From an uncultured Alphaproteobacteria bacterium (GTDB lineage Bacteria > Pseudomonadota > Alphaproteobacteria > RF32 > CAG-239), in contig CALXUP010000011.1 of NCBI GenBank assembly GCA_944391715.1, forward strand, positions 1 through 53,018: a stretch of 53,018 nucleotides of DNA, read 5' to 3'. The notes under the pieces were generated by a model. It was not told the origin of the DNA. It saw nothing but the letters and a program-made list of their open reading frames with translations, and did no database searches. Positions 44,336-52,718 of the stretch are shown here, piece after piece; position 1 is the stretch's first letter; each line of letters starts with the position of its first letter. The position numbers and the translations under genes were made by a program.

Positions 44336-44406
44336 AACGCATTAATTTTAATGGTTTAACATCTCTTATAATAACGATAATTATTTACAAAAACTTATAA
44401 ATATAG

Positions 44407-44514
44407 TTATAAGATAGCTTTTCTTTTGCAGATGTCAACAAGAAAACTCCGTTCGGGTAACGAATCGACAAGTCCAAAATTTTGATACAAATTCTTTTCT
44501 GATACAGTGAGAAG
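44407..44514 (-). pseudogene. possible 3' remnant of a GNAT-like gene
   Basis: Directly after the uvrA-like stop, an open frame without a start reads LTVSEKNLYQNFGLVDSLPE and ends at TAA (44407-44409). The ...LYQNFG turn is like the C-terminal strand of GNAT acetyltransferases. Only about 35 codons remain. The identification is weak. Confidence 0.25.
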
Positions 44515-44518
44515 TTTT

Positions 44519-47002
44519 TTACATCTTTATATATCTTCCGGTGAGGCTTGCCGTATCCGCGGCAATCTGCTCCGGCGTGCCGACCGCCACAATCCGTCCG
44601 CCGTCTTTGCCGCCGCCCGGTCCCATATCGATAATATAATCAGCATTGCGAATCACATCCAGGTCATGTTCAATGACAATGACCGTTGCCCCCTGAGAAA
44701 CAAGCGTTTGAAAAACATTAAGCAATACTTTGACGTCCAACGGGTGCAGACCGATTGACGGCTCATCAAAAACAAAAACGGCATCAGACTGGCCTTTGCC
44801 CATTTCTCCGGCCAGTTTAAGTCGCTGCGCCTCTCCGCCCGACAAGCCCGGTGTTTCTTCGCCCAGCGTCAGATAGCCCAGTCCCAAATCCTGCAAGACT
44901 TTTAGGCGTTGGCGCACAAGTTTCAAATCGCTGCAGGCTTCCAGCGCCGAATTGACATCCATATCCATCAAAGACGGAAGAGAAAAAGCTCCGCCCCTGC
45001 TGTTGAGATATTTGACGTTTTCCGCAGCTTTGGCATAACGTGATCCGCGGCATTCCGGGCACGGGATTTCAACATCCGGCAGAAACTGTACGTCTAAATT
45101 AATAACGCCGGTTCCGTCACAAACCGGACAACGCAATTTTCCGGTATTATAAGAAAAATCTCCGGCTTTATACCCCTGCTGCATGGCATCGCAGGTTTTG
45201 GCAAAAATTTTGCGCAGTTCATCATGCACATTGGCATAAGTGGCAACGGTGGAACGTACGTTAATGCCGATCGGCGTTGCGTCAACCAGTTTGACCTGGT
45301 CTATTCCGTCGGCTTGAACAGAGATGATGTGTTCCGGCAGTTTTTTACCGTTAACCGCGGCTTCCAACGCCGGAATAAGGCTTTCCAAAACCAAGGTTGT
45401 TTTGCCGGAGCCGGAAACGCCGGTAACGACCGTTAACCGCCCCTTGGGAAACTTTACGTTCAGCGGGCGGACGGTGTGAATTGCTCCGGAAGACAGCGAA
45501 ATCGCCCCGTATTTAAAAATATCTTCCGGTTTGGCGCGGGGTCTGACATTAATGACATTTTCCCCCGAAAGGAAAGGCGCTATAACAGAATCGGCATTTT
45601 GCGACACTTCGGCAACCGTTCCTTCGGCAATGACCTTTCCGCCGCCGCTGCCGGCGCCCGGACCCATTTCGACCAGCCAATCGGCCTCGGAAAGAATCCG
45701 TGTATCATGGTCAACCAATACCACGGAATTGCCGTCGGCAACCAAATCACGCATCACATTTTTAAGCCCGTCAACATTTGACGGGTGCAAACCGATTGAC
45801 GGCTCGTCCAAAACATACAAAACACCGGTCGTTCGGTTACGAACGGCGCGTGCCAGCTGCATACGCTGCCGCTCTCCGGTTGAAAGAGTTGAAGCCGCAC
45901 GATCCAAGGACAAATAGCCCAGCCCGAGTTCCAACAGCCGTTTAGCCGCGGACTGAAACGACTCACAAATACTTTCCGCCATCGGCCGCATTTCTTCATC
46001 CAGGCTTGCGGGAACGCCTTCCACCCAGTCGATGAGTTCGGCCAGCGGCATTTTGCAGGCCTCGTCAAGAGAAATGCCGCGCAACTTCGGCGCCCTGGCG
46101 GTTTCTGACAACCGGCTTCCGCCACAAGATGGACATACCTCTTGTTTTAAGAATTTTTCCACCCGTTTCATGCCTTGTTCGTCTTTGACCTTGGCCAAAG
46201 CATTTTCAACGGTATAGATTGCGTTATAATAAGTAAAATCCAATTCGCCGGCCTGATTGGAATTTTTAGCCTTATAAAAAATATGCTTTTTTTCGGCCGG
46301 ACCGTTATAAACAATGTCTTTTTCTTTGTCGGTCAGCTCCCGGAAAGGCACATCGGTGCGGACACCCATTGCCCGGCAGACATCCGTCATTAACGACCAC
46401 ATCAGCGAGTTCCACGGGGCGACGGCTCCCTGATCAATGGACAGGCTGTCATCAGGCACAAGTGTTTCTTTGTCTACGGTTCTTATCATTCCCGTTCCGT
46501 CGCAGGTACGGCAGGCTCCCTGACTGTTAAAGGCCAGTTCTTCCGCCGAAGGGGCATAGAATTTTGCGCCGCATTCCGGACAAACGAGTTCTTGTCCGGC
46601 GGCAACAGCAAGCGTCGGCTTTAGATAATGACCGTTCGGGCAGCGGTGGTTTGCCAGGCGGGAATACATTAAACGCAGGCTGTTCAAAAGCTCCGTTCCG
46701 GTGCCGAAAGTGCTGCGAATCCCGGGGACACCCGGACGCTGACGCAAGGCCAGAGCCGCCGGAACATAAAGGACTTCGTCTACCCGGGCTTTTTCCGCCT
46801 GAGTCATCCGCCGGCGGGTATAAGTAGACAGGGCCTCCAGATAACGCCGTGAGCCTTCCGCATATAAAATTCCCAAGGCCAGCGAAGATTTTCCGGAACC
46901 GGATACGCCGGCAATCCCGACAATCCGATTGAGCGGAATGTCTACATTAATGTTTTTCAGATTATGCACCCGGGCACCGCGGATTTTGATTTTATCAACC
47001 AT
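44519..47002 (-). CDS. UvrA-like ABC ATPase, short type
   Basis: Nucleotide-excision-type ABC protein with two ATPase modules: Walker A GVSGSGKSS (near residue 33) and signature LSTGERQRMQLARA in the first, GVSGSGKTT and LSGGEAQRLKLAGEM in the second. Zinc modules CPNGHY...CPEC, CPSCGGSRL and CPECRGSRY are present. At 827 aa it is about 110 residues shorter than housekeeping UvrA, as in UvrA2-type proteins that lack the full UvrB-binding region. Those often give tolerance to DNA-binding drugs. Start at 47002 (MVDKIKIRGA) fits the family; the longer frame to 47065 would add 21 residues. Confidence 0.85.
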   Translation of the reverse strand: MVDKIKIRGARVHNLKNINVDIPLNRIVGIAGVSGSGKSSLALGILYAEGSRRYLEALSTYTRRRMTQAEKARVDEVLYVPAALALRQRPGVPGIRSTFGTGTELLNSLRLMYSRLANHRCPNGHYLKPTLAVAAGQELVCPECGAKFYAPSAEELAFNSQGACRTCDGTGMIRTVDKETLVPDDSLSIDQGAVAPWNSLMWSLMTDVCRAMGVRTDVPFRELTDKEKDIVYNGPAEKKHIFYKAKNSNQAGELDFTYYNAIYTVENALAKVKDEQGMKRVEKFLKQEVCPSCGGSRLSETARAPKLRGISLDEACKMPLAELIDWVEGVPASLDEEMRPMAESICESFQSAAKRLLELGLGYLSLDRAASTLSTGERQRMQLARAVRNRTTGVLYVLDEPSIGLHPSNVDGLKNVMRDLVADGNSVVLVDHDTRILSEADWLVEMGPGAGSGGGKVIAEGTVAEVSQNADSVIAPFLSGENVINVRPRAKPEDIFKYGAISLSSGAIHTVRPLNVKFPKGRLTVVTGVSGSGKTTLVLESLIPALEAAVNGKKLPEHIISVQADGIDQVKLVDATPIGINVRSTVATYANVHDELRKIFAKTCDAMQQGYKAGDFSYNTGKLRCPVCDGTGVINLDVQFLPDVEIPCPECRGSRYAKAAENVKYLNSRGGAFSLPSLMDMDVNSALEACSDLKLVRQRLKVLQDLGLGYLTLGEETPGLSGGEAQRLKLAGEMGKGQSDAVFVFDEPSIGLHPLDVKVLLNVFQTLVSQGATVIVIEHDLDVIRNADYIIDMGPGGGKDGGRIVAVGTPEQIAADTASLTGRYIKM

Positions 47003-47229
47003 TGTGTTTTGAATACCTCCACTTCCGATACCGGATATATTTACGCCAAAGTACTGCCCTGTCAAGAATTGAGCTTCCGGTTTTTCTGCAAAAATTATTT
47101 CTAAATTATCAAGATATAAAAAAATTTTAGATATTTTTTATTTTTATTCTATAAAGTTGTAATTATTAAAACAAACAGGTTGATGCAGGTTTTGAATTTT
47201 ATTGTTTAAATTTATATAGGAGTGGAGTT

Positions 47230-48195
47230 TTGACTATATTGGTAACGGGAGCGGCAGGTTTTATCGGTTCATCACTTTGCGATGCCTTGCTGAAGCAGGG
47301 AGAATGCCTTATCGGAATCGATAATTTTGATGACTTTTACGCCAGAAAGATAAAAGAAAACAATATTAAAGACTGTCTGGAAAATGCTAATTTTAAATTT
47401 TACGAAGCTGATTTGACTAATTCCGGTTCAATAGAAAATATTTTCCGGGACAACAGCATCAGCCAGGTTGTTCATTTGGCGGCAAAGGCCGGCGTCCGTC
47501 CGTCAATCGAACATCCGCTGGATTATTGCCAGACCAACATTATCGGCAGCATGAATATTTTGGAAATGATGCGCCGTTACAATGTTCATAAACTTGTTTT
47601 TGCCTCATCAAGTTCGGTTTACGGAAACTGCCGTGCCGATATCTTTTCCGAAGACCTGAAAGTCAGCGAACCAATCTCCCCTTATGCCGCAAGCAAATCT
47701 GCCCTGGAACAGTTTATTTATACTTACGGCAAACTTTTTAATCTGCAAGCCGTCTGCCTGCGCTTTTTTACGGTTTACGGCCCCAGACAACGGCCGGATT
47801 TGGCTATTCACAAGTTTACGCGTCTGATTGACGAAGGAAAAGCCATTCCGATGTTCGGCGACGGTTCTTCTAAACGCGATTATACTTATATTGATGATAT
47901 TGTCAGCGGCATTTGCGCAGCAATAAATTATACACAAACGCCATATGAAATTATCAATCTCGGCGGCGGTGAACCAGTTACTCTGCGACAGATGATTGCT
48001 GCAATTGAAAAAAATCTGGGCAAAGAAGCCATCATCAACCATTTACCTCCGCAACCCGGTGACGTTGACAAAACGGCGGCAGATATCCGGAAAGCGCAGA
48101 AACTCCTGGGCTATGAGCCACTCACGAATTTTGAACAAGGTATTCGGAATTTTGTATTCTGGTATTTAACAAACAAGAAAGCTTTAGCATCATGA
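47230..48195 (+). CDS. NAD-dependent sugar-nucleotide epimerase
   Basis: Extended short-chain dehydrogenase. Starts at TTG (47230) after TAGGAGTGGAG. Residues 3-13 LVTGAAGFIGS bind NAD; the catalytic residues are in SSSSVYGNC and YAASKSALEQ (YxxxK). It resembles UDP-glucuronate 4-epimerases by its start (DNFDDFY) and the RFFTVYGPRQRPD strand, though the exact sugar is not determined. Its stop overlaps the next start by four bases (ATGA). Confidence 0.88.
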   Translation: MTILVTGAAGFIGSSLCDALLKQGECLIGIDNFDDFYARKIKENNIKDCLENANFKFYEADLTNSGSIENIFRDNSISQVVHLAAKAGVRPSIEHPLDYCQTNIIGSMNILEMMRRYNVHKLVFASSSSVYGNCRADIFSEDLKVSEPISPYAASKSALEQFIYTYGKLFNLQAVCLRFFTVYGPRQRPDLAIHKFTRLIDEGKAIPMFGDGSSKRDYTYIDDIVSGICAAINYTQTPYEIINLGGGEPVTLRQMIAAIEKNLGKEAIINHLPPQPGDVDKTAADIRKAQKLLGYEPLTNFEQGIRNFVFWYLTNKKALAS

Positions 48196-49016
48196 ACAGA
48201 CGGCAAATCCTCGGAAAAATCAAAGAAGTATTTTATTCAACGCTGCTCAAAAAGCAATTTGACAATTTTCATAAATTTCAAGTCGCCATTCCTCCGCAAA
48301 AGGTTATCTATACCTGTATTACCGGAGATTATGACAGCCTTATTTTGAATACATATCTGGATCCCAATTATAAATACGTTTGTTTTACGGACAATATTTC
48401 TTATTTGAAAAAAGGGATTGTCGGTCCCTGGCATATTGAGCCCTTGCATTTTCAACAATCTGATAACACGCGGAACAACCGTTATCATAAACTTCATCCC
48501 CATTTACTGTTTCCCCAATACGAAGAAAGCCTGTTTATTGACGCAAATATTCAGCTCAGAGGAAAGCTGCTTTTTGAGACCGCCGACAAACTGCATAATG
48601 ATACAAACGTATTTTTGGCCATTCCTCCTCACCGGCGCCGCAAATGCATTTATGACGAGCTTGAATTGTGCATCTCTTTAGGCAAAGATGATGAGGACAC
48701 GCTTCTTAAACACCGCGCTTTTCTGGAGCAGGAAAAATATCCCCGCCAGATGGGACTTACGGAAAATAACGTTATCTACCGCAAACATATGGATCCCCGC
48801 TGCATAAAGATTATGGAGGACTGGTGGTATATGGTCGAAAATTATTCGCGCCGGGATCAGCTCAGTCTGTTTTATGTTTTGTGGAAAAACGGCAAACATA
48901 TGACCTATTTGTTTGACTTTCCCATTAAGGACAACAAAGACAATTTTCGCCTGTTTCATCATAACAAACAACCCAAACACAGCTCTTTCAAGTCTGGACG
49001 TAAATTACAAAAATAA
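48192..49016 (+). CDS. DUF616 family glycosyltransferase-like protein
   Basis: Resembles DUF616 (TOD1/MUCI70 type) proteins: VIYTCITGDYDSL at the start of the domain (about 38-50), KYVCFTDN, then NNRYHKLHPHLLFPQYEESLFIDANI (about 95-120) where ARYYKLxPH and WIDxNI are family hallmarks. The acidic DAN takes the place of a DxD-like metal site. Translation is coupled to the epimerase gene, which suggests both modify a surface polysaccharide. Confidence 0.82.
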   Translation: MNRRQILGKIKEVFYSTLLKKQFDNFHKFQVAIPPQKVIYTCITGDYDSLILNTYLDPNYKYVCFTDNISYLKKGIVGPWHIEPLHFQQSDNTRNNRYHKLHPHLLFPQYEESLFIDANIQLRGKLLFETADKLHNDTNVFLAIPPHRRRKCIYDELELCISLGKDDEDTLLKHRAFLEQEKYPRQMGLTENNVIYRKHMDPRCIKIMEDWWYMVENYSRRDQLSLFYVLWKNGKHMTYLFDFPIKDNKDNFRLFHHNKQPKHSSFKSGRKLQK

Positions 49017-49044
49017 AAAAGATGCCGACGCATCTGCTGTCTTT

Positions 49045-49077
49045 TCTCCCGATTTTATGGAATCGGGAAGATTTTTT
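49045..49077 (+). terminator. intrinsic terminator
   Basis: CCCGATT (49048-49054) pairs with AATCGGG (49061-49067), then AAGATTTTTT. Confidence 0.8.
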
Positions 49078-49209
49078 GTTTATTTATTTTAGATCACTAA
49101 TATTTAGTATAAAAAACATCGTTTTTTTAAAAAGCCCGGATTATATAGCGTTTCGGCAGATCAGTCATAAAAAAAAAGCAAGAATGTTATGTACAACTTT
49201 AAACTTCCG

Positions 49210-49239
49210 TTGGAATTCTTTTCAAGCTTATGCTAGAAT
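49210..49239 (+). promoter_or_regulatory. putative promoter of the helicase-like operon
   Basis: TTGGAA (49210-49215), 18-base spacer, TAGAAT (49234-49239), 54 bases before the ATG. Confidence 0.5.
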
Positions 49240-49292
49240 GATGTTAGTTTCATGTATAGCATAGGTATTAGGCATAATATCGAGGACAATAT

Positions 49293-50546
49293 ATGAGACT
49301 TTGTATGAACAGACAGCGGGCTTTTGACAAGCTCGGACAGATTAAGGCAGGCGCTTTATTTGTTAAATCAGGGGCAAGAAAAGTAGAGATTGCTCTGGAG
49401 TTTGTCAAATCGCAGCAGTTCAAAGTCGATTATATTGTTTGGATAGCTCCGGCCGCCTTTTTATCCAGTCGTTCTTATAAAGACGAGATAAAAAAGTGGT
49501 CTAGAGGATTGGAAAGAAAGATTTACTTTTACTCCATTGAAGCAGTAGCAGCTTCAGATACGAAATATTTGAGCCTATATAATTTAATTGATAAATTTAG
49601 GACATTTTGTGTGGTGGATGAAAGTATTACCATAAAGAATACCGAAGCTGGGCGAACCCAACGCTTATTGAATATTGGGCGGAAGTTTAAGTATCGGTTA
49701 CTTTTGAGCGGAACCCTGCTCACGCAAGGGCTCATAGATTTGTATGCTCAAATCCAATTCATCAACTCTTCAATTTTGAAGATGACGGAGACTCAGTTTT
49801 CCAACAACTTTTTACAATTCTTCCTCGGGGAAGACGAAGTAAAAAGAAGATGGTCAAAGCCTCAGAATGAGAAAAAACTCATTGAACTGATGCGACCATA
49901 TATTTTGGAATATGATCTCGATTTTGATTGCTCAATAAAATATTTTGATGAGTATTTTGACCTGACCCCTAAAGAGGCTCAGGAATACGCGTCGGAAAAA
50001 GAGATGTATCTGCGTGAACGGGAACGCTATCCTTTTATGCAGGTGGTTCAGAGGTTTCAACATATTTATACCATCACGAAAGACAAAGTCTTTGCCCTGG
50101 TGGATATTGTTGACCAGATTCTGGCCCGCGGTGAGAAAGTTATCATCTACATCAAATATATTGATGAAATCAAATTCTTCAAAGAGTGCGGAGCTTTCGA
50201 CTATCCTTTTGTCGAGCTTACAGGAAACTCTAATAAAAACAAAGTCGTGGAAGCTTTTCAAAATAAAGTCAATATTATGTTTAGTACATACGGAGCCGGG
50301 GGGTTCAGTATTAATGTGCCTTTTTGTAACAACATTATCTTTTTTTCGCAGACGTTCGATTATAAAGATAAGGTTCAATGCCTGGACTGCATTTATCAGA
50401 AAGGACTTACAAAAGAACTGAACATCTACAACTTCTGGGTCAAAACAGGGTTAGAGGATCTGATCCAACAAAGCCTGACCCGCAAGAGGCATGTGCTCTC
50501 CAATATATGTGATTTTATTTCGAAAGAGGAGATGCTGAAACTATGA
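49293..50546 (+). CDS. SNF2-like protein with degenerate ATPase motifs
   Basis: SNF2-type fold is clear: motif II DESITIKN (109-116), motif III LLSGTLLTQGLIDLYAQ (137-153), then a C-terminal helicase domain with FSTYGAGGFSINVPF (330-344). Motif I, usually GxGKT, reads GARKV (27-31): only Lys30 is kept. Motif VI, usually QAxDRxxRxGQ, reads Q-C-L-D-C-I-Y-Q-K-G-L (362-372), so both arginines are lost (Cys366, Gln369). ATP hydrolysis is therefore doubtful. First gene of a three-gene operon; GAGGA precedes the ATG and the stop overlaps the next gene by four bases. Confidence 0.85.
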   Translation: MRLCMNRQRAFDKLGQIKAGALFVKSGARKVEIALEFVKSQQFKVDYIVWIAPAAFLSSRSYKDEIKKWSRGLERKIYFYSIEAVAASDTKYLSLYNLIDKFRTFCVVDESITIKNTEAGRTQRLLNIGRKFKYRLLLSGTLLTQGLIDLYAQIQFINSSILKMTETQFSNNFLQFFLGEDEVKRRWSKPQNEKKLIELMRPYILEYDLDFDCSIKYFDEYFDLTPKEAQEYASEKEMYLRERERYPFMQVVQRFQHIYTITKDKVFALVDIVDQILARGEKVIIYIKYIDEIKFFKECGAFDYPFVELTGNSNKNKVVEAFQNKVNIMFSTYGAGGFSINVPFCNNIIFFSQTFDYKDKVQCLDCIYQKGLTKELNIYNFWVKTGLEDLIQQSLTRKRHVLSNICDFISKEEMLKL

Positions 50547-51844
50547 AGCACTATCTTGAAAAAGATGTCTACCAAGCGACGATGGAACGACTTAAATTTG
50601 TTTTTGAAAATTTTGATAACATATATGTTTCGTTTTCCGGCGGAAAAGACAGCGGATTGCTGCTTAATTTGGTTTTAGACTACAAGCGGAAACATAATAT
50701 TAAGAAAAAAATCGGCGTATTTCATCAGGATTTTGAGGCTCAATATCAGGAAACGACCAATTTTGTTTACCGGATGTTTGAAAATAATCTGGAAGATATT
50801 GAACCGTATTGGGTTTGTCTGCCGATGGGTTCAAGATGCGCCGTCAGCAATTTTCAGATTTACTGGTATCCATGGGATCCGGACAAAAAAGATTTGTGGG
50901 TTCGTCCGATGCCGACCATGCCTTATGTCATTAATCTGGATAATCAGCATTTTGACTTTTATAAGCCCAAAATGGTTCAGGAAGATTTGTATGCCGAGTT
51001 CGGCGACTGGTATTCACGCCAGAAAAAGGGAAAAACTATCTGTCTTTTGGGCGTCAGAGCTGATGAATCCCTCAACCGTTACAGAGCTTATGCCAATGCC
51101 AGAAAGCAAATTATGAAAGATGCCCAATGGACGACCAAAATGGGCGAAAACTGGTATAATGCCTATCCGCTTTATGATTGGACGACCAAAGATGTTTGGG
51201 TTGCAAATGGCAAATTCGGGTTTGACTATAATAAAATTTATGATTTATACTATAAGGCAGGATTATCAATCCACCAGATGCGTGTAGCCAGTCCGTATCA
51301 TGAGAGCGCCAAAGAGAGCCTTAACCTGTACAGAATCCTGGAACCGGCAACCTGGGTGAAAGTTGTCGGGCGTGTACAGGGGGCTAATTTTGGAGCGATT
51401 TACGGCCGGACCAGTGCAATGGGCGTGCGAAATGTTAAACTGCCGGAAGGCCATACTTGGCGGACTTATGTAAAGTTTTTGCTGGCGACTTTGCCGGACA
51501 GTATGCGCAGAAACTATGTGGAAAAGTTCAAAACCTCTATTCGTTTCTGGTGGAAAAAAGGCGGCGTTGTTTGTGATGCGGCCCTGAAAGAATTGGAGGA
51601 ATGCAATTATCCGATCAGACGAAACGGAATCAGCCGGTACAGCAAAACAAAAGAGCAGATTCGTTTTCTGGGGACTCCGGATAATACCGATGATATTAAA
51701 TCATCCATTGATATTCCTTCCTGGAAACGAATGGCAATTTGTATCTTGAAAAACGACCATTTGTGCAAATATATGGGATTTGCCCAAACGAAAAAACAGT
51801 CGGAACGTGAAAAAGAACTTATTGCCAAGTATCGGAAACTATAA
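50543..51844 (+). CDS. DUF3440 PAPS-reductase-family (IbrA-like) protein
   Basis: PP-loop ATP pyrophosphatase fold with the motif SGGKDS at 32-37 (YVSFSGGKDSGLLL). ICLLGVRADESLNRYRA (about 168-184) is the second PAPS-reductase family landmark. The DUF3440 C-terminal part has PYHESAKESLNLYRILEP (about 251-268). This is the IbrA type, usually paired with a ParB-like IbrB, known from E. coli as activators of prophage-borne surface genes. PP-loop enzymes adenylate their substrate; a substrate such as tRNA, DNA or a nucleotide is unknown. It sits between the SNF2-like gene (overlap 4) and the ParB-like gene (14-base gap). Confidence 0.9.
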   Translation: MKHYLEKDVYQATMERLKFVFENFDNIYVSFSGGKDSGLLLNLVLDYKRKHNIKKKIGVFHQDFEAQYQETTNFVYRMFENNLEDIEPYWVCLPMGSRCAVSNFQIYWYPWDPDKKDLWVRPMPTMPYVINLDNQHFDFYKPKMVQEDLYAEFGDWYSRQKKGKTICLLGVRADESLNRYRAYANARKQIMKDAQWTTKMGENWYNAYPLYDWTTKDVWVANGKFGFDYNKIYDLYYKAGLSIHQMRVASPYHESAKESLNLYRILEPATWVKVVGRVQGANFGAIYGRTSAMGVRNVKLPEGHTWRTYVKFLLATLPDSMRRNYVEKFKTSIRFWWKKGGVVCDAALKELEECNYPIRRNGISRYSKTKEQIRFLGTPDNTDDIKSSIDIPSWKRMAICILKNDHLCKYMGFAQTKKQSEREKELIAKYRKL

Positions 51845-51858
51845 GGAGACTAAAAATT

Positions 51859-52368
51859 ATGGCTTATCAAAGTCCTGTATATAACGTTAGGGCTGTCCCG
51901 GTTGAAAAAATCAGGGCAAATGATTATAACCCCAACCGGGTTGCTCCTCCGGAAATGAAATTGTTGGAGGTTTCTATCTGGGAAGACGGTTATACCCAGC
52001 CGATTGTTTGCTATTATGACAAAGAAAAAGATGAATATATTGTGGTTGACGGTTTTCACCGCTATACGGTTATGATGACCAGCAAACGTATTTATGAACG
52101 GGAAAACGGCATGATGCCGGTGGTTGTGATTGATAAAGACCTGAGCGACAGAATGGCCTCCACAATTCGTCATAACAGAGCCCGCGGCAGCCACAGCGTT
52201 GACTTGATGAGCAATATTGTTGCCGAACTGCTTGAGATGGGAAAAAGCGACAGCTGGATTTGCAGAAATATTGGTATGTCGGCCGATGAACTGCTCCGTC
52301 TGAAGCAAATTACCGGTTTGGCCTCTTTGTTTAAAGATGAGGAATTTTCAAAAAGCTGGGAGGTTTAA
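51859..52368 (+). CDS. ParB-like nuclease-fold protein (IbrB-like)
   Basis: ParB N-terminal domain: VPVEKIRANDYNPNRVAPPEMKLLEVSIWEDGYTQPIVCYYD, then VVDGFHRYTV, where the ParB catalytic/CTP box GERR reads DGFHR, and a NRARGSHSVDLM segment. A helix-turn-helix-like end SWICRNIGMSADELLRLKQITG follows. The IbrB subfamily has this layout. ParB-fold proteins bind or cut DNA and may hydrolyse nucleotides; which one applies here is unknown. AAGGAGAC lies before the ATG. The last gene of the operon. Confidence 0.9.
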   Translation: MAYQSPVYNVRAVPVEKIRANDYNPNRVAPPEMKLLEVSIWEDGYTQPIVCYYDKEKDEYIVVDGFHRYTVMMTSKRIYERENGMMPVVVIDKDLSDRMASTIRHNRARGSHSVDLMSNIVAELLEMGKSDSWICRNIGMSADELLRLKQITGLASLFKDEEFSKSWEV

Positions 52369-52393
52369 TTTTCTTTCTTCATTGATATTTAAC

Positions 52394-52417
52394 AGCGCCG
52401 TTTATCCGGCGCTTTTT
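52394..52417 (+). terminator. terminator of the SNF2-like/IbrAB operon
   Basis: AGCGCCG (52394-52400) pairs with CGGCGCT (52407-52413), then T run. Confidence 0.9.
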
Positions 52418-52514
52418 TATTCTTCAGAAAATGTATGAGGGGGAATGATTTGAGGTGACAAGCTCATAACTTCTCAAAAGGCGGAAGTGAGGCAAGGAAT
52501 AAAAAAACAGGCAA

Positions 52515-52718
52515 TTAAATAATCATAAAATTGCCTGCTGTGTTTCGTCCCGGACGGTTATATATCTTGTATGAAAAACGTTGTCCGTTACAAATGCGAC
52601 GAACGCCTATCTTTTCTAACTCTTTAATTGTTACAAAGACATCCCGGTTATCTGTATCAGAAACAATAAAACCATAACCCTTTTGATAGTTCACCAGTTT
52701 AAATGTCCCCTGTTTCAT
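52515..52718 (-). CDS. cold-shock domain protein, 67 aa
   Basis: Small nucleic-acid-binding beta barrel. KGYGFI (13-18, RNA motif 1 type KGFGFI) and DVFV (26-29, motif 2 type VFVH, with T following) are visible. The C-terminal third is divergent from CspA. AAAGGA lies nine bases before the ATG. Probably an RNA chaperone; the 5' region upstream (52719-53018) may hold a long leader. Confidence 0.85.
   Translation of the reverse strand: MKQGTFKLVNYQKGYGFIVSDTDNRDVFVTIKELEKIGVRRICNGQRFSYKIYNRPGRNTAGNFMII

Noticed and set aside
49191..49237. Short ORF MYNFKLPLEFFSS as the original start of the SNF2-like gene
   Set aside because: It ends at a stop 45 bases later and overlaps the promoter candidate; the frame does not connect to the helicase.
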